A stretch of DNA of 64,000 nucleotides from an uncultured Chitinophaga sp. (GCF_946479755.1 NZ_CAMLHC010000010.1:124001-188000); one strand, 5' to 3'; shown: positions 17,332 through 26,471, counted from the first letter of the stretch. Program-made: numbers and translations. The notes: generated by a model not told the origin, from the sequence alone.

Positions 17332-17721
17332 ATGTCTTTTAAGGCAGAACTGATCATAGGCGGAAAGTCAGCCAACGTGCTGGAATGTAACTACGGCTTT
17401 TCCCAGGGCACTGACTCCATCGGCAAACCCAGCACTATGCCCCGTGGCGGCACCATCTCGCTCGTATTGGAATCAGCCCGTGATACAGACCTGGTACAAT
17501 GGATGATCTCCCCGGAAGAAAAACGTGACGGCACCATCATATTCAAACGCCGTGATCACGACTCCAGCCTGCGCACGGTAGAATTCACCGAAGGCATCTG
17601 CGTACAGTTCCATGAGAGCTATCACCATTCCGGGGCCAGCCCCATGATCACCCATATCGTGATCTCCGCCAGGGAACTGAAAATCGGCAACGTCGCCTTT
17701 AAAAGAAAATGGGAGGACTAA
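17332..17721 (+). CDS. tssD: T6SS-iii tube protein TssD (Hcp-like), copy 2
   Basis: The 129-aa product is a paralogue of the TssD at 2144-2530. It starts MSFKAELIIGGKSANVLECN and keeps the shared framework: 'GFSQGTDSIGKPSTMPRGGTI', 'LVQWMISPEEKRDGTIIFKRRDHDSSLRTVEF', and 'MITHIVISARELKIG'. The two copies differ at many positions outside these. Being first in the unit with vgrG suggests it is the tube form matched to this spike and its cargo, or that it dedicates an effector to the tube lumen. The start is 21 nt after a GTTAAC hexamer. Confidence 0.92.
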   Translation: MSFKAELIIGGKSANVLECNYGFSQGTDSIGKPSTMPRGGTISLVLESARDTDLVQWMISPEEKRDGTIIFKRRDHDSSLRTVEFTEGICVQFHESYHHSGASPMITHIVISARELKIGNVAFKRKWED

Positions 17722-17724
17722 ACC

Positions 17725-18327
17725 ATGCAGTATATCCCTGAAAATATTAAAGTAGCGGCCCGCTTTATTTTGCTGGCCCTGCAGCGTAGCCTGGCGGATC
17801 ATGCGGAGCAACGGCAGTTGCATCAGGGACTGACCATCCTCACCTATCACCTGCCGGCGGTACTGCACAACGCAGGGCTCACCAGCACACTGCTACCGGC
17901 CTCCCACATCCACTGCCAGCTGCAGAACAACCTGCTGGCCGTTGACGTGCAGGAAGTAGGTACCTTCCTGCTCGATATACAACACGCCTGTATGATCACC
18001 TTTACACGGCCGGCGGAAGAAAAGAAATATACAACTGCGGACAGCCGTCCCCGTTATCTGCCCGGCGCTCCCGCCTTAGCAGGTCATCCGGCCGGCCCCC
18101 ACGCCGGACCAGGGATCAGGCCAGTCAGCAATGTCGCAACAGACCCGTTAAGGACATTCCGTTACACGCCCGCAGTGGCAAACCTCCCCCGGCGCTTTGA
18201 CCCCAAACCCAGGGAAGCCACCGGGCAACCTCATCAATATTTTATCTACCTGCATACAGAAGATATTCCTACCAGGGATATCGATCTCCATCAGACCGGC
18301 GTGATCAGGATCAACCCGAAAGACTGA
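17725..18327 (+). CDS. Unknown 200-aa protein between tssD2 and vgrG
   Basis: The start at 17725 is supported by a GGGAGG site 8 nt upstream, inside the end of tssD2, which is unusual in this phylum. Residues 1-95 form a compact mixed domain (MQYIPENIKVAARFILLALQ, then HCQLQNNLLAVDVQEVGTFL). Residues 96-165 are rich in Pro, Arg and Ala, with no clear fold, and the final part (about 166-200) is again ordered (QYFIYLHTEDIPTRDIDLHQ). I do not recognise a family. Its place, 3 nt after tssD2 and 45 nt before vgrG, makes a chaperone, adaptor or tube-spike connector role plausible, but this is inference only. Confidence 0.7.
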   Translation: MQYIPENIKVAARFILLALQRSLADHAEQRQLHQGLTILTYHLPAVLHNAGLTSTLLPASHIHCQLQNNLLAVDVQEVGTFLLDIQHACMITFTRPAEEKKYTTADSRPRYLPGAPALAGHPAGPHAGPGIRPVSNVATDPLRTFRYTPAVANLPRRFDPKPREATGQPHQYFIYLHTEDIPTRDIDLHQTGVIRINPKD

Positions 18328-18371
18328 CCCGCACACACATTCATTGATAAAAATTTTTAAACCTGAATACT

Positions 18372-20183
18372 ATGGGCGACGATAAATTCCTGAATAAGTC
18401 AACAATAGGCATCGAAGGCTATGCCGGACCGGTAGAGTTTAAAAATGTGACACTGGAACAGGCTGTTGGCAGCCACCACTACTTCAGCTTCCTGTGGCGC
18501 CCCGGCAGCCTCAGCAGCAACCTCACCTACCAGCAAGGCATCATCGAAAAATATATCGGTAAAGGGATCTCCATCAGCTTCGATGATTTCCGCTTCAAAG
18601 GACTCATCACCAGTATGGCGGTGATCGAAGAAGATGGCGCCGCCATCGGCTTCCAGGTATCTGGCGTCAGCCCTACCATCCTGCTGGACGATGTGCCGCA
18701 GAGCGCTTCCTTCTATCAGAAATCATTGCAACAGGTGATCCAGGGCGCCCTGCAGGACGCCGGCTCCGGCCTGCTGAAAACACAGGTGGTACCGGCGCAT
18801 AAAGGCACCCTCCCCTATTGCGTGCAGTATAACGAGACCGACTTCAACTTCCTCGCCCGCATCGCCGCCCGCTACGGCGAATGGATGTACTACGACGGCA
18901 GCGCCCTCGTGATCGGTGACACCCAGAAAAATGAAGTGAAGCTCACCAAAAATGTAACGCTCCATCAGCTGAAAACAGTAGCCGCCGTCACCCCGCAACG
19001 TTTCAACTACGTGTCGTATGATGTGATGAAAGCCGCTCCCCTCAGCGAAAAATCACAAAAAGCAGACACAGGGTCCCATCCCCTGATGCACCTGTCTTCC
19101 GCAGCATCAGATGACCTGTACAGCTCCTCTTCCCAGAAACAAACGTTTGTACATCACGGTTATACACAGGATGAACTCAAACAGGTGAAGGAAGTACAGA
19201 ACAAAGTCAACGCCGCTGCCTTTGTACGTGTAAGCGGCATCAGCGAACTGCCGGTAATGCCGGGCCAGCAGATCAGCATCGCCAGCGACAGCGGACAAAA
19301 CGCCTACACCGTCATATCGGCCACCCACTACGCCGATACGCCCGGTAACTACCACTGTACTTTTACCGCCATACCGGCAGATGTAAAAGTGCCTCCCTAC
19401 AGCAACCCCCACCTGGTGCCCAAAGCAGATATGCAGAGCGCCATCGTGAAAGACAATAACGATCCGGAAAAACTGGGCCGCGTAAGAGTGCAGTTCTTCT
19501 GGCAGCAACAAAATGATATGAGCCCCTGGATACGGCAGGCAGCACCCGCCGCCGGCGGTGGCACCGGTTTCCACTTTGTGCCCGAAGTAGGCGAAGAAGT
19601 GGTGATCGGCTTTGAAGGCGGCAACGCCGAAATGCCTTTCGTCCTCGGCAGTAAATTCAACGGCAAATCCAAAAGCGGTTACGGCGACGCCCAGAACAAT
19701 ATGAAAGCCATCAAAACACGCAGCGGCAGCCTCATACAGCTGGATGACCAGTCCGGCAGCGTTACTGTGACCGACAAAAATGGCAGTACCATGATCATGG
19801 ACGGCTCAGGAAACATCACCGTGAAATCACAGACGCTCGTTACCGTGAAAACGGAAGATAAAATCGTAGTGGACGCTCCCAATAAAATAGAATTCATGTC
19901 CAAGGAAATTCACCTGAAAGGCACACAGAAAGTCGTCATCGGTGAAGGACCAGCGAAAGTCACGATAGACAACGAAGCAAACAAAATCACCAGCGACGCT
20001 GACAAAATAACCACTACGGCCGTTACCCTGCATGAACTGAAGAGCCTCGCCAACATGAAGATGAGCGCCCTCCATCACCAGACAGACGGCAGCACGGAAG
20101 TAATGATCAAAGGCACCTCCATTAAAGTAGACGGAGGCACCACAACAGACATTAAAGGAGGCATGGTAAACTTAAACTGCTGA
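18372..20183 (+). CDS. vgrG: T6SS spike protein VgrG (TssI)
   Basis: The 603-aa product has an N-terminal gp27-like part (about 1-340), a gp5-like OB domain at about 355-440 (NDPEKLGRVRVQFFWQQQ, then MSPWIRQAAPAAGGGTGF and VPEVGEEVVIGFEGG) and a C-terminal repetitive beta-helix spike with many 'Ix-V-G/T' turns that ends NLNC. VgrG caps the TssD tube. There is no extra C-terminal toxin domain, so cargo must be loaded separately. Its stop overlaps the start of the next gene by 1 nt, which suggests coupled expression. Confidence 0.95.
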   Translation: MGDDKFLNKSTIGIEGYAGPVEFKNVTLEQAVGSHHYFSFLWRPGSLSSNLTYQQGIIEKYIGKGISISFDDFRFKGLITSMAVIEEDGAAIGFQVSGVSPTILLDDVPQSASFYQKSLQQVIQGALQDAGSGLLKTQVVPAHKGTLPYCVQYNETDFNFLARIAARYGEWMYYDGSALVIGDTQKNEVKLTKNVTLHQLKTVAAVTPQRFNYVSYDVMKAAPLSEKSQKADTGSHPLMHLSSAASDDLYSSSSQKQTFVHHGYTQDELKQVKEVQNKVNAAAFVRVSGISELPVMPGQQISIASDSGQNAYTVISATHYADTPGNYHCTFTAIPADVKVPPYSNPHLVPKADMQSAIVKDNNDPEKLGRVRVQFFWQQQNDMSPWIRQAAPAAGGGTGFHFVPEVGEEVVIGFEGGNAEMPFVLGSKFNGKSKSGYGDAQNNMKAIKTRSGSLIQLDDQSGSVTVTDKNGSTMIMDGSGNITVKSQTLVTVKTEDKIVVDAPNKIEFMSKEIHLKGTQKVVIGEGPAKVTIDNEANKITSDADKITTTAVTLHELKSLANMKMSALHHQTDGSTEVMIKGTSIKVDGGTTTDIKGGMVNLNC

Positions 20184-21586
20184 TGAACGAACACAATCCG
20201 ATAGCACTGGAGATCAACAAAATTCAGGCATACTGGCGCAAGGCTGTCACCGGAAAAGATGCGCTGCGCCTGGTCCGCCTCATGATATTACCCGAAGAGG
20301 CAAGGCTCTATGAAGGTTTTTTAAAACTGGAGTCTTCCCCTCACGGTCAACTGGAAGAAGTATTTGTTACGCACCTCACCCCATTTGAAGACGAAGACAC
20401 TTTCAGCGCCGCCATCATCAGGGACTGGCTGACGACCTACGACAACAGCACCGCGCTGCTACAGGAAATGGAAGCCAAAGACAACGCGCTGGCATGGGAC
20501 CCTGCTCCCTACCGCCAGCTGAATGCTTCCCTCCCGCAGGATAAACAGCTGCTGCAGCTGCTGCAGTCTTTCCGTGCAGCATTACCCGAACAGCCCCGTA
20601 CGCTGGTACTGGCGCTGCTGCCATGGCAGGTAAGCGACACCCGCAGCCTTACCAACTGGCTCATCCGCCTGCTCAAAACAGGCATCCCCGCGGGAATACG
20701 CATCGCCGTAATAGACCACGTCGGCAAAGACTACCTGTTGATCAACGACCGCCCTTTCCCCGGGCAGATCATTTCGTTTCATGTGCCGCTGCAACTGGCA
20801 GACGCCATTCAGCGCCTCGCCACCGCCGGCAATCCCAACGATCCGGAAATAGCGTACCGCAAATGCCTGTTCGAAATGGGCAACGCCGCCAAAGACAAAG
20901 ACATCAAACGGCTGCATTACTGGGGAGAACGGATGCTGGAAGCTACACAACGCAGCGGCAACAAAGGCCTCTTCGCCACAGCGCACCTCTCCTATGCCGG
21001 CATGTTATTTAATTTCAAACGGGACCCCAAATTGCCGCAACTGCTGGAAAAAGCAACACGCATCGCCAAACAGGGACTGCAAACAGGCGATCAGGCCTGC
21101 CTGTCACTCCTGATACAGGCCTACGGCTACCAGGGCGCCTATGCACAAATACGGCGTAACTATGGCCCCGCCATCGAATGGTTCCTGCAACAGGCAGCGC
21201 TGGCAGAACAACACCAGTTCCTGGCACAGGCGGTAACGTCCTGGTACCAGGCTGTGGAACTGAGCCGCCGCAAAGACAGCAGCCGTTATCACACCCTGCT
21301 GGAACAGGCCTACAAATGCGGTATCCCCATGACAGACGATGAAATCAGCGCATCGGTGTATAGCTTTCTTGCAGCCGACTATTACGATTACGCCTATACG
21401 AATAAACAATCTACCCTTGTCAGCGAGATTGATGAACGCATGAGCCGCATCTTTGGCAAAAACTGGAAAGAGGAAGTGGATAAACTGAAAAAGTCTAAAG
21501 TAAAATCACTGATGCAGCCGCAACTGAGTGAAGAAGAGGAAGAAGAAACCGAGGAAACCGCTGATTCTCCCACCCAAAAACGATAA
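20183..21586 (+). CDS. Unknown 467-aa helical protein coupled to vgrG (candidate effector or adaptor)
   Basis: The ATG shares its first base with the vgrG stop, so translation is probably coupled. The N-terminal half (about 1-215) is mixed alpha/beta and contains LVLALLPWQV and IRIAVIDHVGKDYLLIND, without a Walker A motif. The second half (about 225-425) is a run of paired helices like TPR repeats (for example RNYGPAIEWFLQQAALAEQH). The C terminus is highly acidic (EEEEEETEET). I recognise no toxin motif and no signal peptide. A loading adaptor for the spike, or a chaperone for an effector, fits the place; a helical effector is also possible. Confidence 0.7.
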   Translation: MNEHNPIALEINKIQAYWRKAVTGKDALRLVRLMILPEEARLYEGFLKLESSPHGQLEEVFVTHLTPFEDEDTFSAAIIRDWLTTYDNSTALLQEMEAKDNALAWDPAPYRQLNASLPQDKQLLQLLQSFRAALPEQPRTLVLALLPWQVSDTRSLTNWLIRLLKTGIPAGIRIAVIDHVGKDYLLINDRPFPGQIISFHVPLQLADAIQRLATAGNPNDPEIAYRKCLFEMGNAAKDKDIKRLHYWGERMLEATQRSGNKGLFATAHLSYAGMLFNFKRDPKLPQLLEKATRIAKQGLQTGDQACLSLLIQAYGYQGAYAQIRRNYGPAIEWFLQQAALAEQHQFLAQAVTSWYQAVELSRRKDSSRYHTLLEQAYKCGIPMTDDEISASVYSFLAADYYDYAYTNKQSTLVSEIDERMSRIFGKNWKEEVDKLKKSKVKSLMQPQLSEEEEEETEETADSPTQKR

Positions 21587-21589
21587 CAC

Positions 21590-22633
21590 CTAAGAACGGG
21601 AAAAGGCAATGGAGGTCCAGATATTGCCGTTCTGCCGCAGGTCGTCCACGATCTCCAGCAGGGCGGTGAAGTCCATATAAAAATTGGTCAGCATCCGGCG
21701 GTCGGTCAGCGAATCCTGCAGCCCCGCTTCGAAGTAATCTTCACCGTGACTGATACCGATACAGATACGGTTGTTATAAAAAGAGATAAATACCGGCGCC
21801 TGTGAACGTTCCTGCAGGCGGATGATTTTTTCCAGCAACGGCGCTGTCAGTAGCTGCTGCGCCTCCTCTGTATCTTTGGCGTAAGCCATAAAAAGTTTGT
21901 TGAACGCAGTATCAGAAGTGGTCACTTTTTTCCCGAGGTTCCAGGTTTCAATATAATCCCTGTCTGTCTGCCCGGCAGACGTCAGCTTCTCCATCATTGT
22001 GCTGCGTGGCACGAGATACACTGGCGTATTGAAATAGCGGGGAAACTGCGCCATAAAATAAGTGCCTTCAAAGATAACATCAGCGCCCAGTCCACGTAGG
22101 GTAACGGTAGGCATATGCGTTACTTTCAGGTCACACCACTGAAAATTCAGGTCCCCCGTTTTACCGAATACCTGGTCATTGCCGGTGATGTTGTATTCCT
22201 GCCGGGAGAACAGCCCGCTTTCGGTAAACTCTTCATAACTGGCATGGTTCAGCGGCTGATAGGTATAAGCCGGGTCTATAAAGCGGACGATGGGTTGTAT
22301 CACCTTGTTTTTAAAATCCTGTTTATAATCCACCATTTCCTGCATGCCTTTCTGCTTCGCCATGTAACGGCGGAACGCAAAACTCAGTCCCAGTGTGACG
22401 ATAATCCCTGCGGCCAGCATCCAGATAACGGACGTGCTGTTGCCTGCGTTGTTTTCCTGCCGGGGGATGACCACCCACATCAGGAAAGCAAAAAAAACGA
22501 TGACCGGCACCACGCCGAGGATACGCATACGGCGCACCCAGGCCTGCCCGGCTTTGCGCTGGTTTTCCAGCTGTTGCAGCTGTGTGTCCAGTTGCTGGTC
22601 TACAAACGTGTTGAATTCGGCTAATGTTTTCAT
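21590..22633 (-). CDS. DUF3137-family membrane protein
   Basis: The ATG at 22633 (MKTLAEFNTFVDQQLDTQL) is chosen over a start 24 nt upstream. The 347-aa product has a helical N terminus, two close transmembrane segments (about residues 38-58 and 72-92) and a long C-terminal domain with GYSEF-like segments, including 'EESGLF', 'DQVFGKTGDLNFQWCDLKV' and 'IFEGTYFMAQFPRYF', which fit DUF3137. The family's biochemical role is not known to me. It ends 3 nt from the end of the 467-aa gene on the other strand, with no terminator between, and follows a second membrane protein gene. Confidence 0.75.
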   Translation of the reverse strand: MKTLAEFNTFVDQQLDTQLQQLENQRKAGQAWVRRMRILGVVPVIVFFAFLMWVVIPRQENNAGNSTSVIWMLAAGIIVTLGLSFAFRRYMAKQKGMQEMVDYKQDFKNKVIQPIVRFIDPAYTYQPLNHASYEEFTESGLFSRQEYNITGNDQVFGKTGDLNFQWCDLKVTHMPTVTLRGLGADVIFEGTYFMAQFPRYFNTPVYLVPRSTMMEKLTSAGQTDRDYIETWNLGKKVTTSDTAFNKLFMAYAKDTEEAQQLLTAPLLEKIIRLQERSQAPVFISFYNNRICIGISHGEDYFEAGLQDSLTDRRMLTNFYMDFTALLEIVDDLRQNGNIWTSIAFSRS

Positions 22634-22663
22634 ACTGTTATAACAGCCTCGCGGCATCGTTGT

Positions 22664-23182
22664 TTAATTGGCGGACCAGTTGGCAGAGGGGTTGCTGCCT
22701 GCGATGGCGCCGGCGCCGGTCCTGCTCACAAAAGCTCTGAAAGGTTGTACATTTTCTTCAGAGAGCGGCAGCTTGTAAGCCTTTCTGCCGGGCCCCACCA
22801 CCATGTGCGCATATTCCATGGGAAACAACCGTATACGGATGATACGCAGTGGCAGGATCAGTTTATAGTCCGTATAGGTGTTCAGGTTATTGACAGCCTC
22901 TCCCCTCCGCAGGCATTCCACAAACTCGTCGATTTTCTGTTGCCGGTTGCTGGCCTGAAAAAGCATAATGGCATAGGGTATTACCGGGCCGATGCCGATG
23001 AGACCGAGCATCACGATCAGCAGCAGAGGGATCTCAGCGCTGCTTTTCAGCACGGAGGTAAGGACCACTGCCAGCAGCAGTAGCGCCAGTATTTCCGCGG
23101 TGATCAGCGCCTGGAATATCTGCTTTTTATCTTTTTCGTGGATGGCCGTCAACGTTGCCTTGAGGTCCTGTAGACTATTCAT
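22664..23182 (-). CDS. Two-helix membrane protein of unknown function (172 aa)
   Basis: The product has an amphipathic N terminus (MNSLQDLKATLTAIHEKDKK), two transmembrane helices (about 25-47 and 53-76) and a C-terminal soluble domain of about 95 residues that is expected in the cytoplasm. The N-terminal layout resembles that of the DUF3137 neighbour, whose start lies 30 nt downstream, so both are likely one operon. I do not recognise a family. Their closeness to the vgrG unit may be chance, or they could be an immunity or accessory pair for that unit. Confidence 0.65.
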   Translation of the reverse strand: MNSLQDLKATLTAIHEKDKKQIFQALITAEILALLLLAVVLTSVLKSSAEIPLLLIVMLGLIGIGPVIPYAIMLFQASNRQQKIDEFVECLRRGEAVNNLNTYTDYKLILPLRIIRIRLFPMEYAHMVVGPGRKAYKLPLSEENVQPFRAFVSRTGAGAIAGSNPSANWSAN

Positions 23183-23277
23183 ATGGTAGTTAGTTTTTCA
23201 ATATCAGGAAATCCGAGGATGGGTCAACCTTTTTCCGTGACGAAGTAAAGTAAAAAGCATGACATCGCAAAATAGAT

Positions 23278-24513
23278 CTACTCTTTCCGGACTACCGGCG
23301 GGAAGGCAAAATCCTTCCACGCGGCTTCGGCCTCTGCCGGCGTGAGATCGCCATCATATACCATCACCCGGTAGGTTAACGTGTATTCGTTTCCGTTAGT
23401 AAGCGTCCAGGATTTCATTTTAGTAGGGGAATAGTTGAGCATGAGTTCACCGCCTTCCATATTTTCGGGCCATACGCGGAGTGGTTCCGGCGAGTCGTAG
23501 TTGGCCGGCGCATTCATGATGAGCAGTCCCGCCTGGCCCTGTGGTGTAGTGCCGGTGATTTTTACCCAGCGGGCGCGGGTGCTGTCCGCGTCTTTGCGGG
23601 TTTTCCCTTCAGAGGTAAGCACCTGGCTGGTGCTGGCGGTGAAAGACGGTGTTGTACGCAGTCCGAACCCGCCGCCATAGCGGTACTGCAGGAGGGTGAT
23701 CCCATCGGCGGCGGCCGGCGTGAAACGGGAGGTGATATCCCACAGGCGGCGTTTACCCTTGTCCGTGGCGGGGTAGGCTTGTACCGTCCAGGTTTCATGG
23801 ATGGCAGTTTTTTCCGTGCCGTCTTTCAGGAAGGCCACATGTTCCTGCCGGGCGCTGAAACCGCAGAAGGCGTTGCCGGAAGTCACCGCTTCCATTTTAA
23901 TGAACCGTACTTTTCCTTCTTTTTTCTGCACGTTCCAGAAGTCCGTTATCCTTCCTTCGAAAGAAGTATGCGTCCACGGGTTCCAGATGCCCATATGATG
24001 GCGATGGCCCGCGTTGGGGAAGGCGTTGGTGAGGACGGCGCCGTTGGGCGCCCACAGCGGGTGAATAAAGGCGCTGCGGCGGTATACGGTATCGCTGCCG
24101 GCTGGTGGTGCTACCGTAGCATAATTGTATTGCAGGATTTTCTGCGTTCCCTGCTGCAGTATCAGCGCACTGTGATTATCAGTAACGGCCATCACCGGCG
24201 GCGCAGATAATTTCCGGTTGGCTTTTTTCAGTTCGTAAGACCTCCGGGCGCCCGCGGGGGTATGTCCTTCCAGTACCCACCAGAGGGCGCCGTCCGCCGC
24301 GGTAACGGGGACGGGCACACGCTTTTTCCCTGTCACTTCTTCCAGCAGCAGATCTTCCGTGTCCGCCGGCTGGTCTAGCCGTATATGCACGATACTGTTA
24401 TGACGGTCGATATCTCCTGCCTGTACGGTATAGCGGGCAATTACCTGGGCCGGTGCGCGAAGACCGGCCAGCAGGCCGCCAAGAAGGCAAAGGGTGCGGA
24501 TGGATGTTCTCAT
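23278..24513 (-). CDS. Secreted DUF6807 (PmoA-like) family protein
   Basis: The ATG at 24513 gives a 411-aa protein with a signal peptide (MRTSIRTLCLLGGLLAGLRAPAQ); an upstream start at 24552 would bury it. The sequence HRHHMGIWNPWTHTSFEG, followed by ITDFWNVQKKEGKV, is the histidine-rich signature of the DUF6807 family, which was once labelled methane oxygenase PmoA but is not a methane monooxygenase. Members are secreted proteins of Bacteroidota and Planctomycetota that often sit in sugar-catabolic loci. No partner gene of that kind is beside it here. The beta-rich sequence suggests a sandwich fold of the galactose-mutarotase type. Confidence 0.8.
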   Translation of the reverse strand: MRTSIRTLCLLGGLLAGLRAPAQVIARYTVQAGDIDRHNSIVHIRLDQPADTEDLLLEEVTGKKRVPVPVTAADGALWWVLEGHTPAGARRSYELKKANRKLSAPPVMAVTDNHSALILQQGTQKILQYNYATVAPPAGSDTVYRRSAFIHPLWAPNGAVLTNAFPNAGHRHHMGIWNPWTHTSFEGRITDFWNVQKKEGKVRFIKMEAVTSGNAFCGFSARQEHVAFLKDGTEKTAIHETWTVQAYPATDKGKRRLWDITSRFTPAAADGITLLQYRYGGGFGLRTTPSFTASTSQVLTSEGKTRKDADSTRARWVKITGTTPQGQAGLLIMNAPANYDSPEPLRVWPENMEGGELMLNYSPTKMKSWTLTNGNEYTLTYRVMVYDGDLTPAEAEAAWKDFAFPPVVRKE

Positions 24514-24649
24514 GTGCAATCGTTTGCAACAAAATACAGTTTCCTTTCTCACTATGCAAGTACTTTGCGTAGCGGCAACTTAATATTGTCAACGGAAGCT
24601 TGCCGGTTATCCGTTTATTTTAATATTTTTAGCGCTTAATGAAAGATAT

Positions 24650-26197
24650 ATGGCAAGCCCCGCGATTCATATGTTGACGACGAAACTCATTATAACCAAT
24701 AAAACGGCCTTACAGCAGAAGTATGGAGACCGGCATCAGGCCATATTAGATGACCTGAAAGCACTGCAGGCATTTGATGCGGGCAGGCAGTTGTCTACCC
24801 AACTGATTTTCCTGGATGATGCTGCACAGATGCAGGCCTGCCAGTCGGCCCCCGTTACTGATGCAACAGACGAAGCCCAGCATAAAAAGGCGATCGATGA
24901 CCTGTACCGTTTTTTTTCTCCCGGCTACATCATGCTGGTAGGCGCCCAGGACATCATCCCTTTTCAGCGGTTGAAGAACCTCCTGAAGGACAACGACCCG
25001 GACAGCCTTATCCCCAGTGACCTTCCTTATGCGTGCGATACGCCTTATGACACCGACCCGGGCAAGTTCATCTCCCCGGTGCGGGTAGTGGGCCGCCTCC
25101 CGGACGTACCCGGAGTAGCAGACCCCGCTTACCTGCGATCGCTCATCAAAGATATCCTGGACACAACGCCGCAACCGGTGCACGTGTACAAACCTTATTT
25201 CTCTGCCAGCACGTTTGATTGGCAGGACTCTACGCAGAACAGCCTTCAGAACATATTCGGCGATAAAGGCAGCCTGCTGATTTTTCCCGGCGCCGATACG
25301 CTGGACGGTACCAACTGGTCCACCCAGATGCTGCCTAAAACACATTTCATCAACTGCCATGGCGCGGTGTATAATCCCGGCTACTATGGCCAGAAACTAA
25401 CCAATTTCCCGCTGGCCATGCGCTCCGACACCATCACCGCCAAACTGAGCACCGGCACGGTAGTAGCGGCAGAATGCTGCTATGGCGGCCAGCTCTATGA
25501 TCCGCAGAAGAACGCAGCGAAACTCATGAGCATGGCCAACAGCTACCTGCTTAACCATGCCATCGCTTTTGTAGGCGCCTCCAATATCGCCTATGGGCCA
25601 CCCACCGGGCAGGGACTGGCAGACCTGCTTACACAGTTCTTCCTGATCAACGTGCTCAACGGCGCCTCCACCGGCAGGGCCCTGCTCGAAGCCCGGCAGC
25701 GTTTTCTGCATGAAATGGGTCCCACCCTCGACCCGTTCGAGCTTAAAACAGCCGCCCAGTTCTATCTGCTGGGAGACCCGTCGCTACAGCCGGTGATCAA
25801 CGACAGAGACCCGAGCACCGACGGCATCACCCAGGCATTTGTGAACAGCCTGCAGAACCGCCGCGATAACCTGGAGGCCCGGGGTAAAATGCTGGACGAT
25901 TTTCTGTCCACCCCCGCGCACACAACAGAAACCCATGCCACCGACCCGGCCCTGGAGGCGGCCATGCATTCCCTGCTGGGAGAGAAACTGTTTACGGTGC
26001 CCCCTCCTGCCAAAACATTTATCAGCCAGCGGAAAAACCCGCTGCCAGGTGCTGCATCAGGCACTTCCATGCCATCTGTAAAATTTCATGTATTTTCGGA
26101 ATCAGCAGTCAGTGGAGAGCGTACCAGCACCAAAGTGCTGGTCGTAAAAGAAAAAAACAATCAAATACTGGGCTACCGTGAATATGTCAGCAGATAA
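24650..26197 (+). CDS. Cytoplasmic C25-like (gingipain/caspase-fold) cysteine peptidase
   Basis: The 515-aa product has no signal peptide, unlike secreted gingipains. The catalytic dyad of clan CD is visible: THFINCHGA with His237-Gly238, then VVAAECCYGGQ with Cys276/Cys277 about 40 residues later. Downstream 'AFVGASNIAYGPP' and 'AAQFYLLGDPSLQPV' (a GDPSL-type ending) are typical of C25 peptidases. The 130 residues after the peptidase domain are helical then disordered and end in a beta stretch (KVLVVKEKNNQILGYR). The next gene overlaps the stop, and a third follows 59 nt later. Peptidases of this fold often act in bacterial conflict and programmed cell death; that role here is inference. Confidence 0.82.
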   Translation: MASPAIHMLTTKLIITNKTALQQKYGDRHQAILDDLKALQAFDAGRQLSTQLIFLDDAAQMQACQSAPVTDATDEAQHKKAIDDLYRFFSPGYIMLVGAQDIIPFQRLKNLLKDNDPDSLIPSDLPYACDTPYDTDPGKFISPVRVVGRLPDVPGVADPAYLRSLIKDILDTTPQPVHVYKPYFSASTFDWQDSTQNSLQNIFGDKGSLLIFPGADTLDGTNWSTQMLPKTHFINCHGAVYNPGYYGQKLTNFPLAMRSDTITAKLSTGTVVAAECCYGGQLYDPQKNAAKLMSMANSYLLNHAIAFVGASNIAYGPPTGQGLADLLTQFFLINVLNGASTGRALLEARQRFLHEMGPTLDPFELKTAAQFYLLGDPSLQPVINDRDPSTDGITQAFVNSLQNRRDNLEARGKMLDDFLSTPAHTTETHATDPALEAAMHSLLGEKLFTVPPPAKTFISQRKNPLPGAASGTSMPSVKFHVFSESAVSGERTSTKVLVVKEKNNQILGYREYVSR

Positions 26198-26471
26198 TTA
26201 TTCCGAAAAAAACAGCATCCGCCTTACCGGTCGACTGGTATTGCGGACTTTTGGCCAGCGCTCCAAAAGTGAGCACCTTGGCGTATACCTGGTGACCGAT
26301 CAGGGCGACTACCTGATACGCCCCGCCGGCGCCAATCCTTTCATGAACAACCCGCTGATGAAACTGGCGGGTAAAACCATCACCGCTGAAGGATATATTG
26401 TAGACTATGTATTCCTGGCCCGCTCCTGGGAAGAGGGAGAAGAAGATCCGCGACCGGATGCTGCTATTTAG
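26184..26471 (+). CDS. Small OB-fold-like protein overlapping the peptidase gene
   Basis: The ATG at 26184 lies inside the end of the peptidase gene (14-nt overlap), which suggests coupled translation; a GTG at 26178 is possible. The 95-aa product has an OB-like strand pattern: IRLTGRLVLRTFG, HLGVYLVTDQGDYLIRP, then KLAGKTITAEGYIVDYVFLA. This is the usual 'short beta barrel with a Gly after strand three' layout. Small OB proteins of this type can bind nucleic acid, a peptide or a partner subunit. The acidic C terminus ends DAAI. Whether it controls the peptidase is not known. Confidence 0.7.
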   Translation: MSADNYSEKNSIRLTGRLVLRTFGQRSKSEHLGVYLVTDQGDYLIRPAGANPFMNNPLMKLAGKTITAEGYIVDYVFLARSWEEGEEDPRPDAAI

